Positions 1 through 6,261 of a stretch of DNA of 6,903 bases are shown one piece after another. Numbering within the stretch: the stretch's first letter is position 1; each line of letters opens with the position of its first letter. The notes beneath the pieces were generated by a model. That model was not told the DNA's origin, ran no database searches, and saw only the letters and a list, made by a program, of their open reading frames with translations. The stretch is from Candidatus Cloacimonadota bacterium (GTDB lineage: Bacteria > Cloacimonadota > Cloacimonadia > Cloacimonadales > TCS61), in contig JAUVKM010000111.1 of the NCBI GenBank assembly GCA_030596265.1, positions 1 through 6,903 of the forward strand, written 5' to 3'. Position numbers and translations under genes: made by a program.

Positions 1-40
1 AATTATCCTTTTTAAAAAAAATAACTCTAAAAACATCAAA

Positions 41-107
41 CAATCATTTCCTTTTTCATAACAACGCCATTTGTTGTTTTTTTAGTTGAATCTGTCAAAT
101 CATTTTC
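41..107 (-). promoter_or_regulatory. Conserved upstream block, copy 1 (for a gene left of the window)
   Basis: This stretch aligns without gaps to 2241-2307 at roughly three bases in four, while the sequence around it does not align well. Its two best-kept parts are an inverted repeat AACAA-N6-TTGTT at 60-75 and TGTCAAAT at 93-100; their spacing is the same in both copies. On the minus strand TGTCAAAT reads ATTTGACA and so contains a perfect sigma70-type -35 hexamer TTGACA. No good -10 box follows at 17 bp (AACAAA), so calling it a promoter is inference. The inverted repeat could be an operator. The block would serve a minus-strand gene starting beyond the left edge. Confidence 0.4.
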
Positions 108-315
108 TCATAAAACTGATAAAAAAATAATTTATTAATACATCTAATTGAACTATGTTTTGTTAGTACGTTTACTCGCTATCTTCTTATATTGTATTGA
201 ATTACATTAAAACTTATCAGAATTACAATCATTTATTTATCTTTCTATCTCTTTTAAATTCAAGACTTTATAAAATACATTATCGAATACACTTTTACAG
301 AAATTTTCAAACAGG
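108..315. other. AT-rich intergenic stretch, nothing recognised
   Basis: About 200 bases of very AT-rich sequence between the conserved upstream block and the 54-bp repeat array. I see no open reading frame with a ribosome binding site, no RNA gene and no clear repeat. Together with 1-107 it is probably the leader and promoter region of a minus-strand gene lying left of the window. Confidence 0.5.
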
Positions 316-552
316 AGTTTTAGGCAGAATTGATCCTTAGATTCTGAAAAAAGGTTAATATTACTTGTCGGTCAATTCGGAGAATTGACCCTTAGATTAT
401 GAAAATAGTTAACATCCCTTATTGATTAATTCGGAGAATTAATCCTTAGATTATGAAAATAGTTAACATCCCTTGTCGGTCAATTCGGGGAATTGACCCT
501 TAGATTCTGAAAAAAGCTAGCATACCTTATCGGTCAATTCGGAGAATTGACC
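316..552. repeat. 54-bp palindromic tandem repeat array, array 1
   Basis: Four full units start at 370, 424, 478 and 532, exactly 54 bp apart, with a degenerate fifth at about 316-336 of which only the right arm (327-336) is clear. Each unit opens with a 21-bp perfect inverted repeat: arms GGTCAATTC and GAATTGACC around GGA or GGG. A 33-bp AT-rich link of the type CTTAGATTATGAAAATAG... follows. The unit at 424 has arms GATTAATTC / GAATTAATC, so two base pairs changed together and the stem is intact. The array ends 4 bp from the T-tract of the gene 1 terminator. Orientation and function are unknown; a structured RNA, a DNA hairpin element of REP type, or a protein-binding array are all possible. 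Confidence 0.9.
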
Positions 553-556
553 CTAC

Positions 557-595
557 AAAAAAATTAGCCCCTCAGCTTACACTGAAGGGCTAATT
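557..595 (-). terminator. Intrinsic terminator of gene 1
   Basis: Read on the minus strand, a stem of nine pairs (AATTAGCCC with GGGCTAATT, 562-570 and 587-595) is extended after one mismatch by four more pairs (572-575 with 582-585) around a six-base loop. It is followed by seven T residues (557-563 on the plus strand as A). This is a textbook rho-independent terminator, placed downstream of the gene that stops at 844, beyond the heptamer and hairpin repeats, which gives that mRNA a repeat-filled 3' UTR of about 250 bases. Confidence 0.9.
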
Positions 596-672
596 GCTAA
601 CTGCCAACTGCTAACGGCTAACTGCTAACGGCTAACAGCTAACAGCTAACAGCTAACGGCTAACAGCTATTT
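589..672. repeat. Heptamer array GCTAACN, 12 units (3' UTR of gene 1)
   Basis: Twelve consecutive 7-bp units run without interruption: GCTAATT, GCTAACT, GCCAACT, then GCTAAC followed by G, T, G, A, A, A, G, A, and finally GCTATTT. The first unit is the foot of the terminator stem, so the array seems to have grown out of the terminator arm. Because 7 is not a multiple of 3, TAA on the plus strand and TAG on the minus strand fall in all three frames. The equivalent arrays after genes 2 and 3 have about 4 and 6 units, so copy number varies. Confidence 0.9.
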
Positions 673-687
673 CATTATGAATAAAAA

Positions 688-843
688 GTTGCCCCTTCCA
701 ATTACATGGTTGGGGCTAAATTCCCTTATTTCATAAGGATAGAAAAGTTGCCCCTTCCAATTACATGGTCGGGGCTAAATTCCCTTATTTCATAAGGATA
801 GGAAAAGTTGCCCCTTCCAATACATGGTCGGGGCTAAATTCCC
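688..843 (-). repeat. Tandem 3' hairpin repeats of gene 1 (3 units, 59/60 bp)
   Basis: Units start at 688, 747 and 807. Each has, on the mRNA strand, a stem GCCCC/GGGGC with an inner CCA/TGG pairing, then AACTTTT or AACTTTTT, then (in the downstream direction) a copy of the gene's own end: ATCCTTATGAAATAA with its stop codon. Stop-codon copies lie at 726-728 and 785-787 besides the real one at 844-846. A further diverged copy of the tail with a TAG stop is at 668-670. The unit nearest the gene lacks one T in the loop. The hairpin followed by a short T run may act as a weak terminator or an mRNA-stabilising structure; this is inference. Confidence 0.9.
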
Positions 844-2073
844 TTATTTCATAAGGATCATTTTCTTAGTTGCAGCATAGTTGCCAGATTTCATTCTGTA
901 GAAATATACACCACTTGATACTGACTTGTTAGAATTATCTGTACCATCCCAAGTTGCCATATAGTCACCTGTTTCTTTTACATCATTAACAAGTGTCTTA
1001 ACAAGTTGACTTCTTAGGTTGTAAACTTCTAGTGTTACATTACCAGTTTCTACAATTGAGTAAGAAATATTTGTAACTGGATTAAATGGATTTGGATAAT
1101 TGTTGTTAAGCTGTGTAGCCGCCACAATAACATTTCCTGCATTTGTTCCTTCATAGACAAAAGTAATTTCAATTATCTCGGATTCACCCGGATCATCATA
1201 AACTGCTGAAACACCTGCTACATATTCCTGACCATTTACAAGCTCATCATATGTATATTCAAATACATCGGTACCAACCGTTGCAACAGGAGTTACCATG
1301 TCATCAAGATATACATTATAACCTGTAAGGTCACGTGTTATTACTTCATCGATCATCACATCATCACAGAAGAACATCACTGCATCACCGGCTGGAGCAG
1401 CAGCATAAATATCTATTGCACCAAATACACAGGAACCCGGATTTCCCAAAGTGTCTATACTCCATTGCCATTCATAGATTAATGCTCCTTCCACATAAAA
1501 TTGAGCCCAATCTGTATCCAAATCAATGATACACAACACTTCAAACCAGGATCCTACCGGATGAGAGAAGGAGATATTATTCTGAGCTGTTGCACATAAA
1601 TCTCCGGTACCGGAAGAACCAAAGTAAACTTCCATACCCCATTCAGAACTGGCACCATTGAAAAAATGCAATAAATTATAATACCCTCCATATCCAGGTT
1701 CTAAATACATCATCATGCTTACTTCATATACACCGCTGGTGAAAGCACCAAATTCATGAACAAGATCAGTGGCTGAACCTTCCACTTTTAGAGAATTTAA
1801 ACCGCTGAAAGCAAGTTCATCTACCACATAACCATCATCAGCACCACCGGGATTTCCGCTCCAGGTAGTCCAGTCGTCAGATTGCAAGGCCAGGTATTCT
1901 CCAGCAGAATAGGATTCCATATCATCCAACCAGGAAATGCCACTAATCGCAGGTTCAGTCCATGATATAGTACCAGTTACCTCGTCTACAGCTACATCTT
2001 GTGGGGGATTAAAAGCAAATGTCCAACTTACTGTGAATATTAATACTAATAAAAAAATTACTCCCTTTTTCAT
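844..2073 (-). CDS. Secreted protein: jelly-roll domain nested in a FN3 domain, T9SS-type C-terminal sorting domain
   Basis: 409 residues. Residues 1-20 form a signal peptide (MKK, then a hydrophobic stretch ending TFA). Residues about 22-41 look like the first strands of a fibronectin type III domain (PPQDV...GTISWTEP). The remaining strands appear only at about 248-308 (LTGYNVYLDD ... NGQEYVAGVSAVY). Between them, about 48-246, lies a concanavalin-like jelly-roll (LamG/MAM-like) starting DDMESYSAGEY and closing CDDVMIDEV, with cysteines at 160, 180, 215 and 236. Residues about 314-409 are the FlgD-like / Por-secretion C-terminal domain (NNYPNPFNP, SGVYFY, KKMILMK). That family directs export by the type IX system and surface attachment; no system component lies in the window. 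No catalytic motif is seen, so ligand or glycan binding is only a guess. The start is supported by AAGGAG six bases upstream. The C-terminal domain is about 70% identical to that of the 1167-aa neighbour. Confidence 0.93.
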   Translation of the reverse strand: MKKGVIFLLVLIFTVSWTFAFNPPQDVAVDEVTGTISWTEPAISGISWLDDMESYSAGEYLALQSDDWTTWSGNPGGADDGYVVDELAFSGLNSLKVEGSATDLVHEFGAFTSGVYEVSMMMYLEPGYGGYYNLLHFFNGASSEWGMEVYFGSSGTGDLCATAQNNISFSHPVGSWFEVLCIIDLDTDWAQFYVEGALIYEWQWSIDTLGNPGSCVFGAIDIYAAAPAGDAVMFFCDDVMIDEVITRDLTGYNVYLDDMVTPVATVGTDVFEYTYDELVNGQEYVAGVSAVYDDPGESEIIEITFVYEGTNAGNVIVAATQLNNNYPNPFNPVTNISYSIVETGNVTLEVYNLRSQLVKTLVNDVKETGDYMATWDGTDNSNKSVSSGVYFYRMKSGNYAATKKMILMK

Positions 2074-2079
2074 AAAAAT

Positions 2080-2085
2080 CTCCTT
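2080..2085 (-). promoter_or_regulatory. Ribosome binding site of gene 1
   Basis: AAGGAG on the minus strand, six bases before the ATG at 2071-2073. It fixes the start and places a signal peptide at the very N-terminus. A strong Shine-Dalgarno site is notable because typical Bacteroidetes rarely use one. Confidence 0.85.
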
Positions 2086-2240
2086 ATAGTTTTGTTAACG
2101 ATTAAAAATTCATAAATTCGATATTAATGGTTTGGAATAAGAATACTTAAGATTTGATAGTAATATTTCAATTTAGTCTCCAAAATTAATAATCCTTTTT
2201 TCATTTAAGATCCACATACAAATTTAATCTAAGAAAACAA
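2086..2240. other. Leader region of gene 1, nothing recognised
   Basis: AT-rich sequence between the gene 1 RBS and the conserved upstream block. I see no ORF with an RBS, no RNA gene and no repeat. If the block at 2241-2307 is the promoter, this would be a long 5' UTR of roughly 200 bases. Confidence 0.45.
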
Positions 2241-2307
2241 CAATTATCTACTCTTCCCTAACAACGTCTTTTGTTTATTTTCAAACTGAACCTGTCAAAT
2301 GATTTTC
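2241..2307 (-). promoter_or_regulatory. Conserved upstream block, copy 2 (gene 1)
   Basis: Second copy of the block at 41-107, with the inverted repeat AACAA-N6-TTGTT at 2260-2275 and TGTCAAAT at 2293-2300 at identical spacing. The minus strand carries TTGACA at 2293-2298, about 220 bases before the gene 1 start. The six bases between the inverted-repeat arms differ (CGCCAT versus CGTCTT) while both arms are kept, which suggests the arms are what matters. A promoter with an overlapping operator is the likeliest reading, but no convincing -10 element is visible. Confidence 0.45.
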
Positions 2308-2342
2308 TTGCAAAAAATTTTAAATGATCTATTTAGTATTTT

Positions 2343-2527
2343 AGTCAATTTGGAGAATTGACCCTTAGATTTTCAAAAAAGGTTAACATCCCTTGTCGGT
2401 CAATTTGGAGAATTGACCCTTAGATTTTCAAAAAAGGTTAACAATACTTGTCGGTCAATTCGGGGAATTGACCCTTAGATTCTGAAAAAAACTAGCTTAC
2501 CTTACTGATTAATTCGGAGAATTAACC
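2343..2527. repeat. 54/55-bp palindromic tandem repeat array, array 2
   Basis: Four units start at 2343, 2398, 2453 and 2507, with the same 21-bp inverted repeat and AT-rich link as the array at 316-552. The stem at 2453 is perfect. Those at 2343 and 2398 end in T opposite G (a wobble pair on the plus-strand RNA). That at 2507 is the GATTAATTC form with one imperfect pair. The last link (CTAGCTTACCTTA) and the GGG loop before it match the last link and loop of array 1 (CTAGCATACCTTA, loop GGG), so the two arrays look like copies of one ancestral array. The right end lies 3 bp from the terminator of gene 2. Confidence 0.9.
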
Positions 2528-2530
2528 GTA

Positions 2531-2557
2531 TAAAATAAGCCCCGGCGAACCGGGGCT
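2531..2557 (-). terminator. Intrinsic terminator of gene 2
   Basis: On the minus strand, an eight-pair stem AGCCCCGG / CCGGGGCT (2538-2545 and 2550-2557) closes a TTCG tetraloop and is followed by TATTTTA. It lies about 190 bases beyond the stop codon at 2747-2749, after the hairpin and heptamer repeats. The stem core is identical to that of the terminator at 6558-6579 and different from that at 557-595. Confidence 0.9.
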
Positions 2558-2582
2558 AATTGCTAACTGCTAATTACTATTT
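2555..2582. repeat. Heptamer array, about 4 units (3' UTR of gene 2)
   Basis: Units GCTAATT, GCTAACT, GCTAATT, ACTATTT join the terminator stem directly to a degenerate copy of the gene end (ATGAAATAG on the minus strand). It is the short counterpart of the 12-unit array at 589-672. Confidence 0.75.
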
Positions 2583-2598
2583 CATAAGGAAATGAAAA

Positions 2599-2746
2599 GT
2601 TGCCCCTTCCTAATCCGGTCGGGACGAAATTCCCTTATTTCATAAGAAAGAGAAGTTGCCCCTTCCTAATCCGGTCGGGACGAAATTCCCTTATTTCATA
2701 AGAAAGAGAAGTTGCCCCTTCCTAATCCGGTCGGGGCGAAATTCCC
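2599..2746 (-). repeat. Tandem 3' hairpin repeats of gene 2 (3 units, 56 bp)
   Basis: Units start at 2599, 2655 and 2711, exactly 56 bp apart. Each holds a hairpin and, downstream, a copy of the gene end with its stop (copies at 2635-2637 and 2691-2693; a TAG version at 2577-2579). The hairpin loop differs from those after genes 1 and 3 (CTAATCCGG instead of CAATTACATGG on the plus strand). In the two units farther from the gene one arm is GGGAC rather than GGGGC, which on the mRNA strand is a G-U wobble, so the stem survives in the mRNA but would be broken in a plus-strand RNA. Confidence 0.9.
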
Positions 2747-5700
2747 TTATTTCATAAGGATCATTTTCTTAGTGCTGCTATAGTTTTGCGCTCTCATTTT
2801 ATAGAAGTACACACCACTAGCTACAGATTTATTCGAATTATCTCTACCATTCCAGATTGTTGTATAATTACCTGTTTCTCGTGCGTCATTAACAAGTATT
2901 TTAACAAGCTGACCTTTTATGTTGTAAACTTCTATTGTTACATTACCAGCTTCTTTAATTGAGTAATTAATAATTGTTTCCGGATTGAATGGATTTGGAT
3001 AGTTATTATCAAGCTTTGTAGCTGCTACAATGATATCATCTCCATCAGTAACAAGTGAAAAATCAACTCCAGTTGTAGCATTGCCTTCTGTAACAAGTAC
3101 ATCTTCAATTATTTCTGTGTCATAACCGTCGAGAGTAGCTGTTACATCATAAGTCCCAGGTTGTATTTCAATAGAATATGTTCCGTCTGCTGCTGGATTA
3201 ACTATTACTCCACCAGCTTCAACTTCCACATCTTCTACATTACCAGCACCATCTGCAATCACTACTGTACCTTCAATGTATCCAGGATCAGCAGGGGGAC
3301 CACCACCACTGATAGCAACATCATCTATATACCAGCCAGGATACTGTACAGAACTATCAGAACCGAAATGCCATCTTAATATTATAGATTGCCCAACATA
3401 CCCGGATAGATCAAATTGTAAAAATTCCCAATCTGTAGTAATGCCGCAGAAGATTGCTTCACCACTCAATGGATTCGATGTATTTGCAGAGCCGGGGTAA
3501 CCTGTAAGCGGTACGATCACACTCCAACTAGATCCACCATCAATAGAAATTTTGACATTACCGCCATCATAACTATTTTCAATATTATACCAATGCCAGA
3601 ATTCGAGCATAGCTACAGGAGAGCCTATCAAATATGACGTCGGTGTATCTAATGTGCTATTTGCACCATTTGGATAATCCCCACTAATTGAAGTAGCCCA
3701 GCCATTAGTACCGGAATGTCCCGCCATTGGACCAGAAGTAAATGCTCCCCAATCCCATACACTGCTACTTACAAGACCACCATCATCGGTTTCAAAATCA
3801 TTCCAGAATGTATATCCTTCTAAAGAGAAATCAACTGTAGTAGTAAGGTCATCTTCGATCAGTACGTTTTCTACTATTCCCGTAGGATAATCGGGAAAAC
3901 TGCATATTACGTTGTAAGTTTCAACTACTATATCGTTAATAATATAATATCCAGCATCATCTGTTACGGCATCATATTCATATCCAGTCAAACTTATAGC
4001 ATTGATCTCAGCGCCTACTAATGGATCACCTGTAATAGCATCAGTTACTGTTCCATCTAATATGCCAAATAAGTTGGGATCCATGGCAAAATTACAAATA
4101 GCAGTTTCACCACTAAGTACTTCTACTACTTCTTCTCCTTCGTAATAACCGTCTGCTGTGCAAGTAAGTGTGTGTGTTCCGGGCAATACCGTTGGAAACT
4201 CATAATCTCCATTAAAATCAGTTACTTGTGTTGTGCCACTATATGTAACGATAGCTCCCTCAATGGGATTAGTGGTTGAAGCATCGGTTACTGTTCCTAT
4301 AATTGAACCTAATTCACCTTCGGTTCCAGAAACCATAACATTATCAATTGCCCACCACCAGTCCCATCCAGGTTGAACTGAATGGAATTTTATTAATACT
4401 GCTCCAAAACCCGCGGCAAATTCAGTGATATTAATCATTTCGTGTGCTGCAGGTACATCTACTCCATTATAGATTAACACATTATTCCAAGTATCACCAC
4501 CGTTAGAACTCACATCTACATAACCATAATCAGCATCATCAATCATATTGAAATCAGAATCGAAATCTAAAATCACATCAATCATTCCGCTACAATCTAA
4601 AGGAGTTGCTAAAATTAGATCAGTATCAGTTGTTGTACCGGAACCTGCTTCATCAGAATCAGCTGCAATAAGCGGAGGAATAGAATTTTCTGGCATAGTG
4701 TATGAGTTAGGATATGGCTCATCATAAATAATCCATTCACCTACTCCACCATTATTTACTACTACCCAGTTACTAATACCACCAGAAAAATCATCTGCAA
4801 ATATAACATTAGCAGTTGTAATCAAACAGGTATTAGAGGTTGCATTTCCACCATCACCTATGGAGTTATATGGAACAACTGAATAACTATAATAATCTAT
4901 TACCGGAAGGGTATCATCTGTCCATTCGGTTAAAATACCAGTTAATTCAAAATCTACACCATCAGATCTTGATACATGATAACCAAGAATTGGATTAACA
5001 AAAGCACCGCCATGTAAGCCTTCTGTCGGATTGATCCACGATAGATGAGCAAGTAATTCAGTATCAGTACTAATATCTGCAAGAACAAAATCTGTTACAG
5101 CAGCAGGCACATCTCCACCAACCCAGATATTTACAACAACTGGGATTCCTTCACCTTCATCATTAAAACCAACTACTGTATATGAAATCATATCAGCTAC
5201 TGGAACAACAGCATCATAGTATGATCCAGCTCCACCAATTACAGGTGCTGTATCTGTATAAATAAGATTACCGTCTCTATAAACCCGCATCTCATCAAGA
5301 TCGGTAAGTGTAGCACCTCCTACTGTTAACGTAGGACAAATCCAATTGATATCTGCTTCCAGAGCTCCACCAACATCTGGGGTTACGGTTACATCCGTAG
5401 GAAAACTCGGTGAATCTAATGGGGCTGTGTCGCATAATTCATATCCATAAAGAAAAGTACCCTGTGCTAAAGCGCCAATAGTTGCTTTACCCGGTATAAT
5501 GCCATCGGCAATAAATAGTCCACCGGCTATTCCATCAACTTCTACTTGATGTGTTACACCAGTAAGAATTCCTGTAGCCAGATCATATTGTTCTAATTGG
5601 CAACCACCACCCGTTGTTGTGCCGGTAAATATCCAAAGATATGGACCACCCTGAGAGAAACCATCATAAGCACAACCATACATGCTGGGAGGAGCAGTAA

Positions 5701-6250
5701 TAGTATCAAGCTGATTACCGCTTCTATCAATCAATCTGAGATCCTCACTCCAGTTATTTATCCAGAAAGCATCTTGCCCTTCATCATACGCAATAGCTCT
5801 TACTGCTGCAGGAGAAGCAATTGTAGTAACAAGAGTTCCATCAGTTTCAAAACAGTATATTGTATTCGATGCATTGGAACCATAAAAATACGAACCATCC
5901 CAGGCCATATCTCTAATTCCTGTTCCGGTTACAAATGAAGGGATAAAACTTCCCACCTCATTGCCATCAATATCTAGTATATGAATAGTTGTTCCTGCGT
6001 ATCCCCATTCGGTAACATAGAAATATTCGCCATCATATTCTGCTCCCGCAATACCTTGTGCAATAGTTTCAGATACATCAATTTGAAATTGAAGATCAAA
6101 AATATCTCTTGATAAAGCAGGTGATGTGACCTGATTACGATTTGGATTTGTGTCAAAAACTGTTCTTTCTGTTCTTTCTTCTTTCTTCTCTGCATAAAGT
6201 AAACATGTCAGTAAAGAAATAGTTATAATTATTAATAATAACTTTTTCAT
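2747..6250 (-). CDS. Large secreted multidomain protein: beta-propeller, FN3, jelly-roll and carboxypeptidase-regulatory-like domains, T9SS-type C-terminus
   Basis: 1167 residues. Signal peptide 1-20 (MKKLLLIIITISLLTCLLYA). Residues about 55-273 hold five propeller-like repeats of about 40 residues with the theme YDGxYFYV...I-D-GN (for example 71-78, 116-123, 154-163). Two FN3-like domains follow at about 282-375 and 381-478. Then a MAM/jelly-roll domain at 481-642 (FADDFSGG ... SSNGGDTW ... AIDNVMVSG), two carboxypeptidase-regulatory-like (CNA-B/peptidase-associated) sandwiches at about 647-722 and 728-810 (GTVTD...), a second jelly-roll at 811-982 (FETDDGG ... SIDGGSSWS ... WYIDDVAISG), a third regulatory-like domain at 990-1066, and the sorting domain at 1073-1167 (DNNYPNPFNP ... 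KKMILMK). No peptidase or glycosidase motif is seen. The fold set suggests a long extracellular stalk with binding modules. The start is fixed by AAGGAGG four bases upstream. Cys16 sits in a poor lipobox (LLTC), so a signal peptidase I site after residue 20 is preferred. Confidence 0.93.
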   Translation of the reverse strand: MKKLLLIIITISLLTCLLYAEKKEERTERTVFDTNPNRNQVTSPALSRDIFDLQFQIDVSETIAQGIAGAEYDGEYFYVTEWGYAGTTIHILDIDGNEVGSFIPSFVTGTGIRDMAWDGSYFYGSNASNTIYCFETDGTLVTTIASPAAVRAIAYDEGQDAFWINNWSEDLRLIDRSGNQLDTITAPPSMYGCAYDGFSQGGPYLWIFTGTTTGGGCQLEQYDLATGILTGVTHQVEVDGIAGGLFIADGIIPGKATIGALAQGTFLYGYELCDTAPLDSPSFPTDVTVTPDVGGALEADINWICPTLTVGGATLTDLDEMRVYRDGNLIYTDTAPVIGGAGSYYDAVVPVADMISYTVVGFNDEGEGIPVVVNIWVGGDVPAAVTDFVLADISTDTELLAHLSWINPTEGLHGGAFVNPILGYHVSRSDGVDFELTGILTEWTDDTLPVIDYYSYSVVPYNSIGDGGNATSNTCLITTANVIFADDFSGGISNWVVVNNGGVGEWIIYDEPYPNSYTMPENSIPPLIAADSDEAGSGTTTDTDLILATPLDCSGMIDVILDFDSDFNMIDDADYGYVDVSSNGGDTWNNVLIYNGVDVPAAHEMINITEFAAGFGAVLIKFHSVQPGWDWWWAIDNVMVSGTEGELGSIIGTVTDASTTNPIEGAIVTYSGTTQVTDFNGDYEFPTVLPGTHTLTCTADGYYEGEEVVEVLSGETAICNFAMDPNLFGILDGTVTDAITGDPLVGAEINAISLTGYEYDAVTDDAGYYIINDIVVETYNVICSFPDYPTGIVENVLIEDDLTTTVDFSLEGYTFWNDFETDDGGLVSSSVWDWGAFTSGPMAGHSGTNGWATSISGDYPNGANSTLDTPTSYLIGSPVAMLEFWHWYNIENSYDGGNVKISIDGGSSWSVIVPLTGYPGSANTSNPLSGEAIFCGITTDWEFLQFDLSGYVGQSIILRWHFGSDSSVQYPGWYIDDVAISGGGPPADPGYIEGTVVIADGAGNVEDVEVEAGGVIVNPAADGTYSIEIQPGTYDVTATLDGYDTEIIEDVLVTEGNATTGVDFSLVTDGDDIIVAATKLDNNYPNPFNPETIINYSIKEAGNVTIEVYNIKGQLVKILVNDARETGNYTTIWNGRDNSNKSVASGVYFYKMRAQNYSSTKKMILMK

Positions 6251-6254
6251 AATT

Positions 6255-6261
6255 CCTCCTT
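6255..6261 (-). promoter_or_regulatory. Ribosome binding site of gene 2
   Basis: AAGGAGG on the minus strand, four bases before the ATG at 6248-6250. It is a near-perfect Shine-Dalgarno sequence and decides the start of the 1167-residue protein. Confidence 0.85.

Noticed and set aside
316..552. CRISPR array
   Set aside because: The whole 54-bp unit is repeated, including the link; there are no unique spacers, and no cas gene is nearby.
589..672. Integron attC-like cores (GTTAGC/GCTAAC, TAACAACG) suggesting a gene-cassette array
   Set aside because: The motifs do not fit the RYYYAAC / GTTRRRY cores, there is no paired attC layout, and no integrase gene is visible.
1335..1529. Open frames on the plus strand inside gene 1 and gene 2 (also 3161-3500 and 5597-5938) and a second minus-strand frame at 5974-6195
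   Set aside because: They overlap well-supported genes, lack ribosome binding sites and have no recognisable protein character; they are shadows of the real frames.
2343..2843. Common origin of the 54-bp units and the 56-60-bp hairpin units (both contain CCCTTA and a nearby ATGAAA or TTTCAT)
   Set aside because: The likeness is limited to a few short words in AT-rich sequence and does not extend over the stems; I cannot separate it from chance.
6203..6250. Lipoprotein signal in gene 2 (LLTC, Cys16)
   Set aside because: The residue before Cys is Thr, and a standard signal peptidase I site (LYA before Glu21) follows; a lipoprotein is not excluded but less likely.
2747..6250. Peptidase function for gene 2, since regulatory-like domains and this sorting domain often accompany proteases
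   Set aside because: All of the length is accounted for by beta-sandwich or propeller-like domains, and no HExxH, Cys-His or Ser-hydrolase motif was seen.
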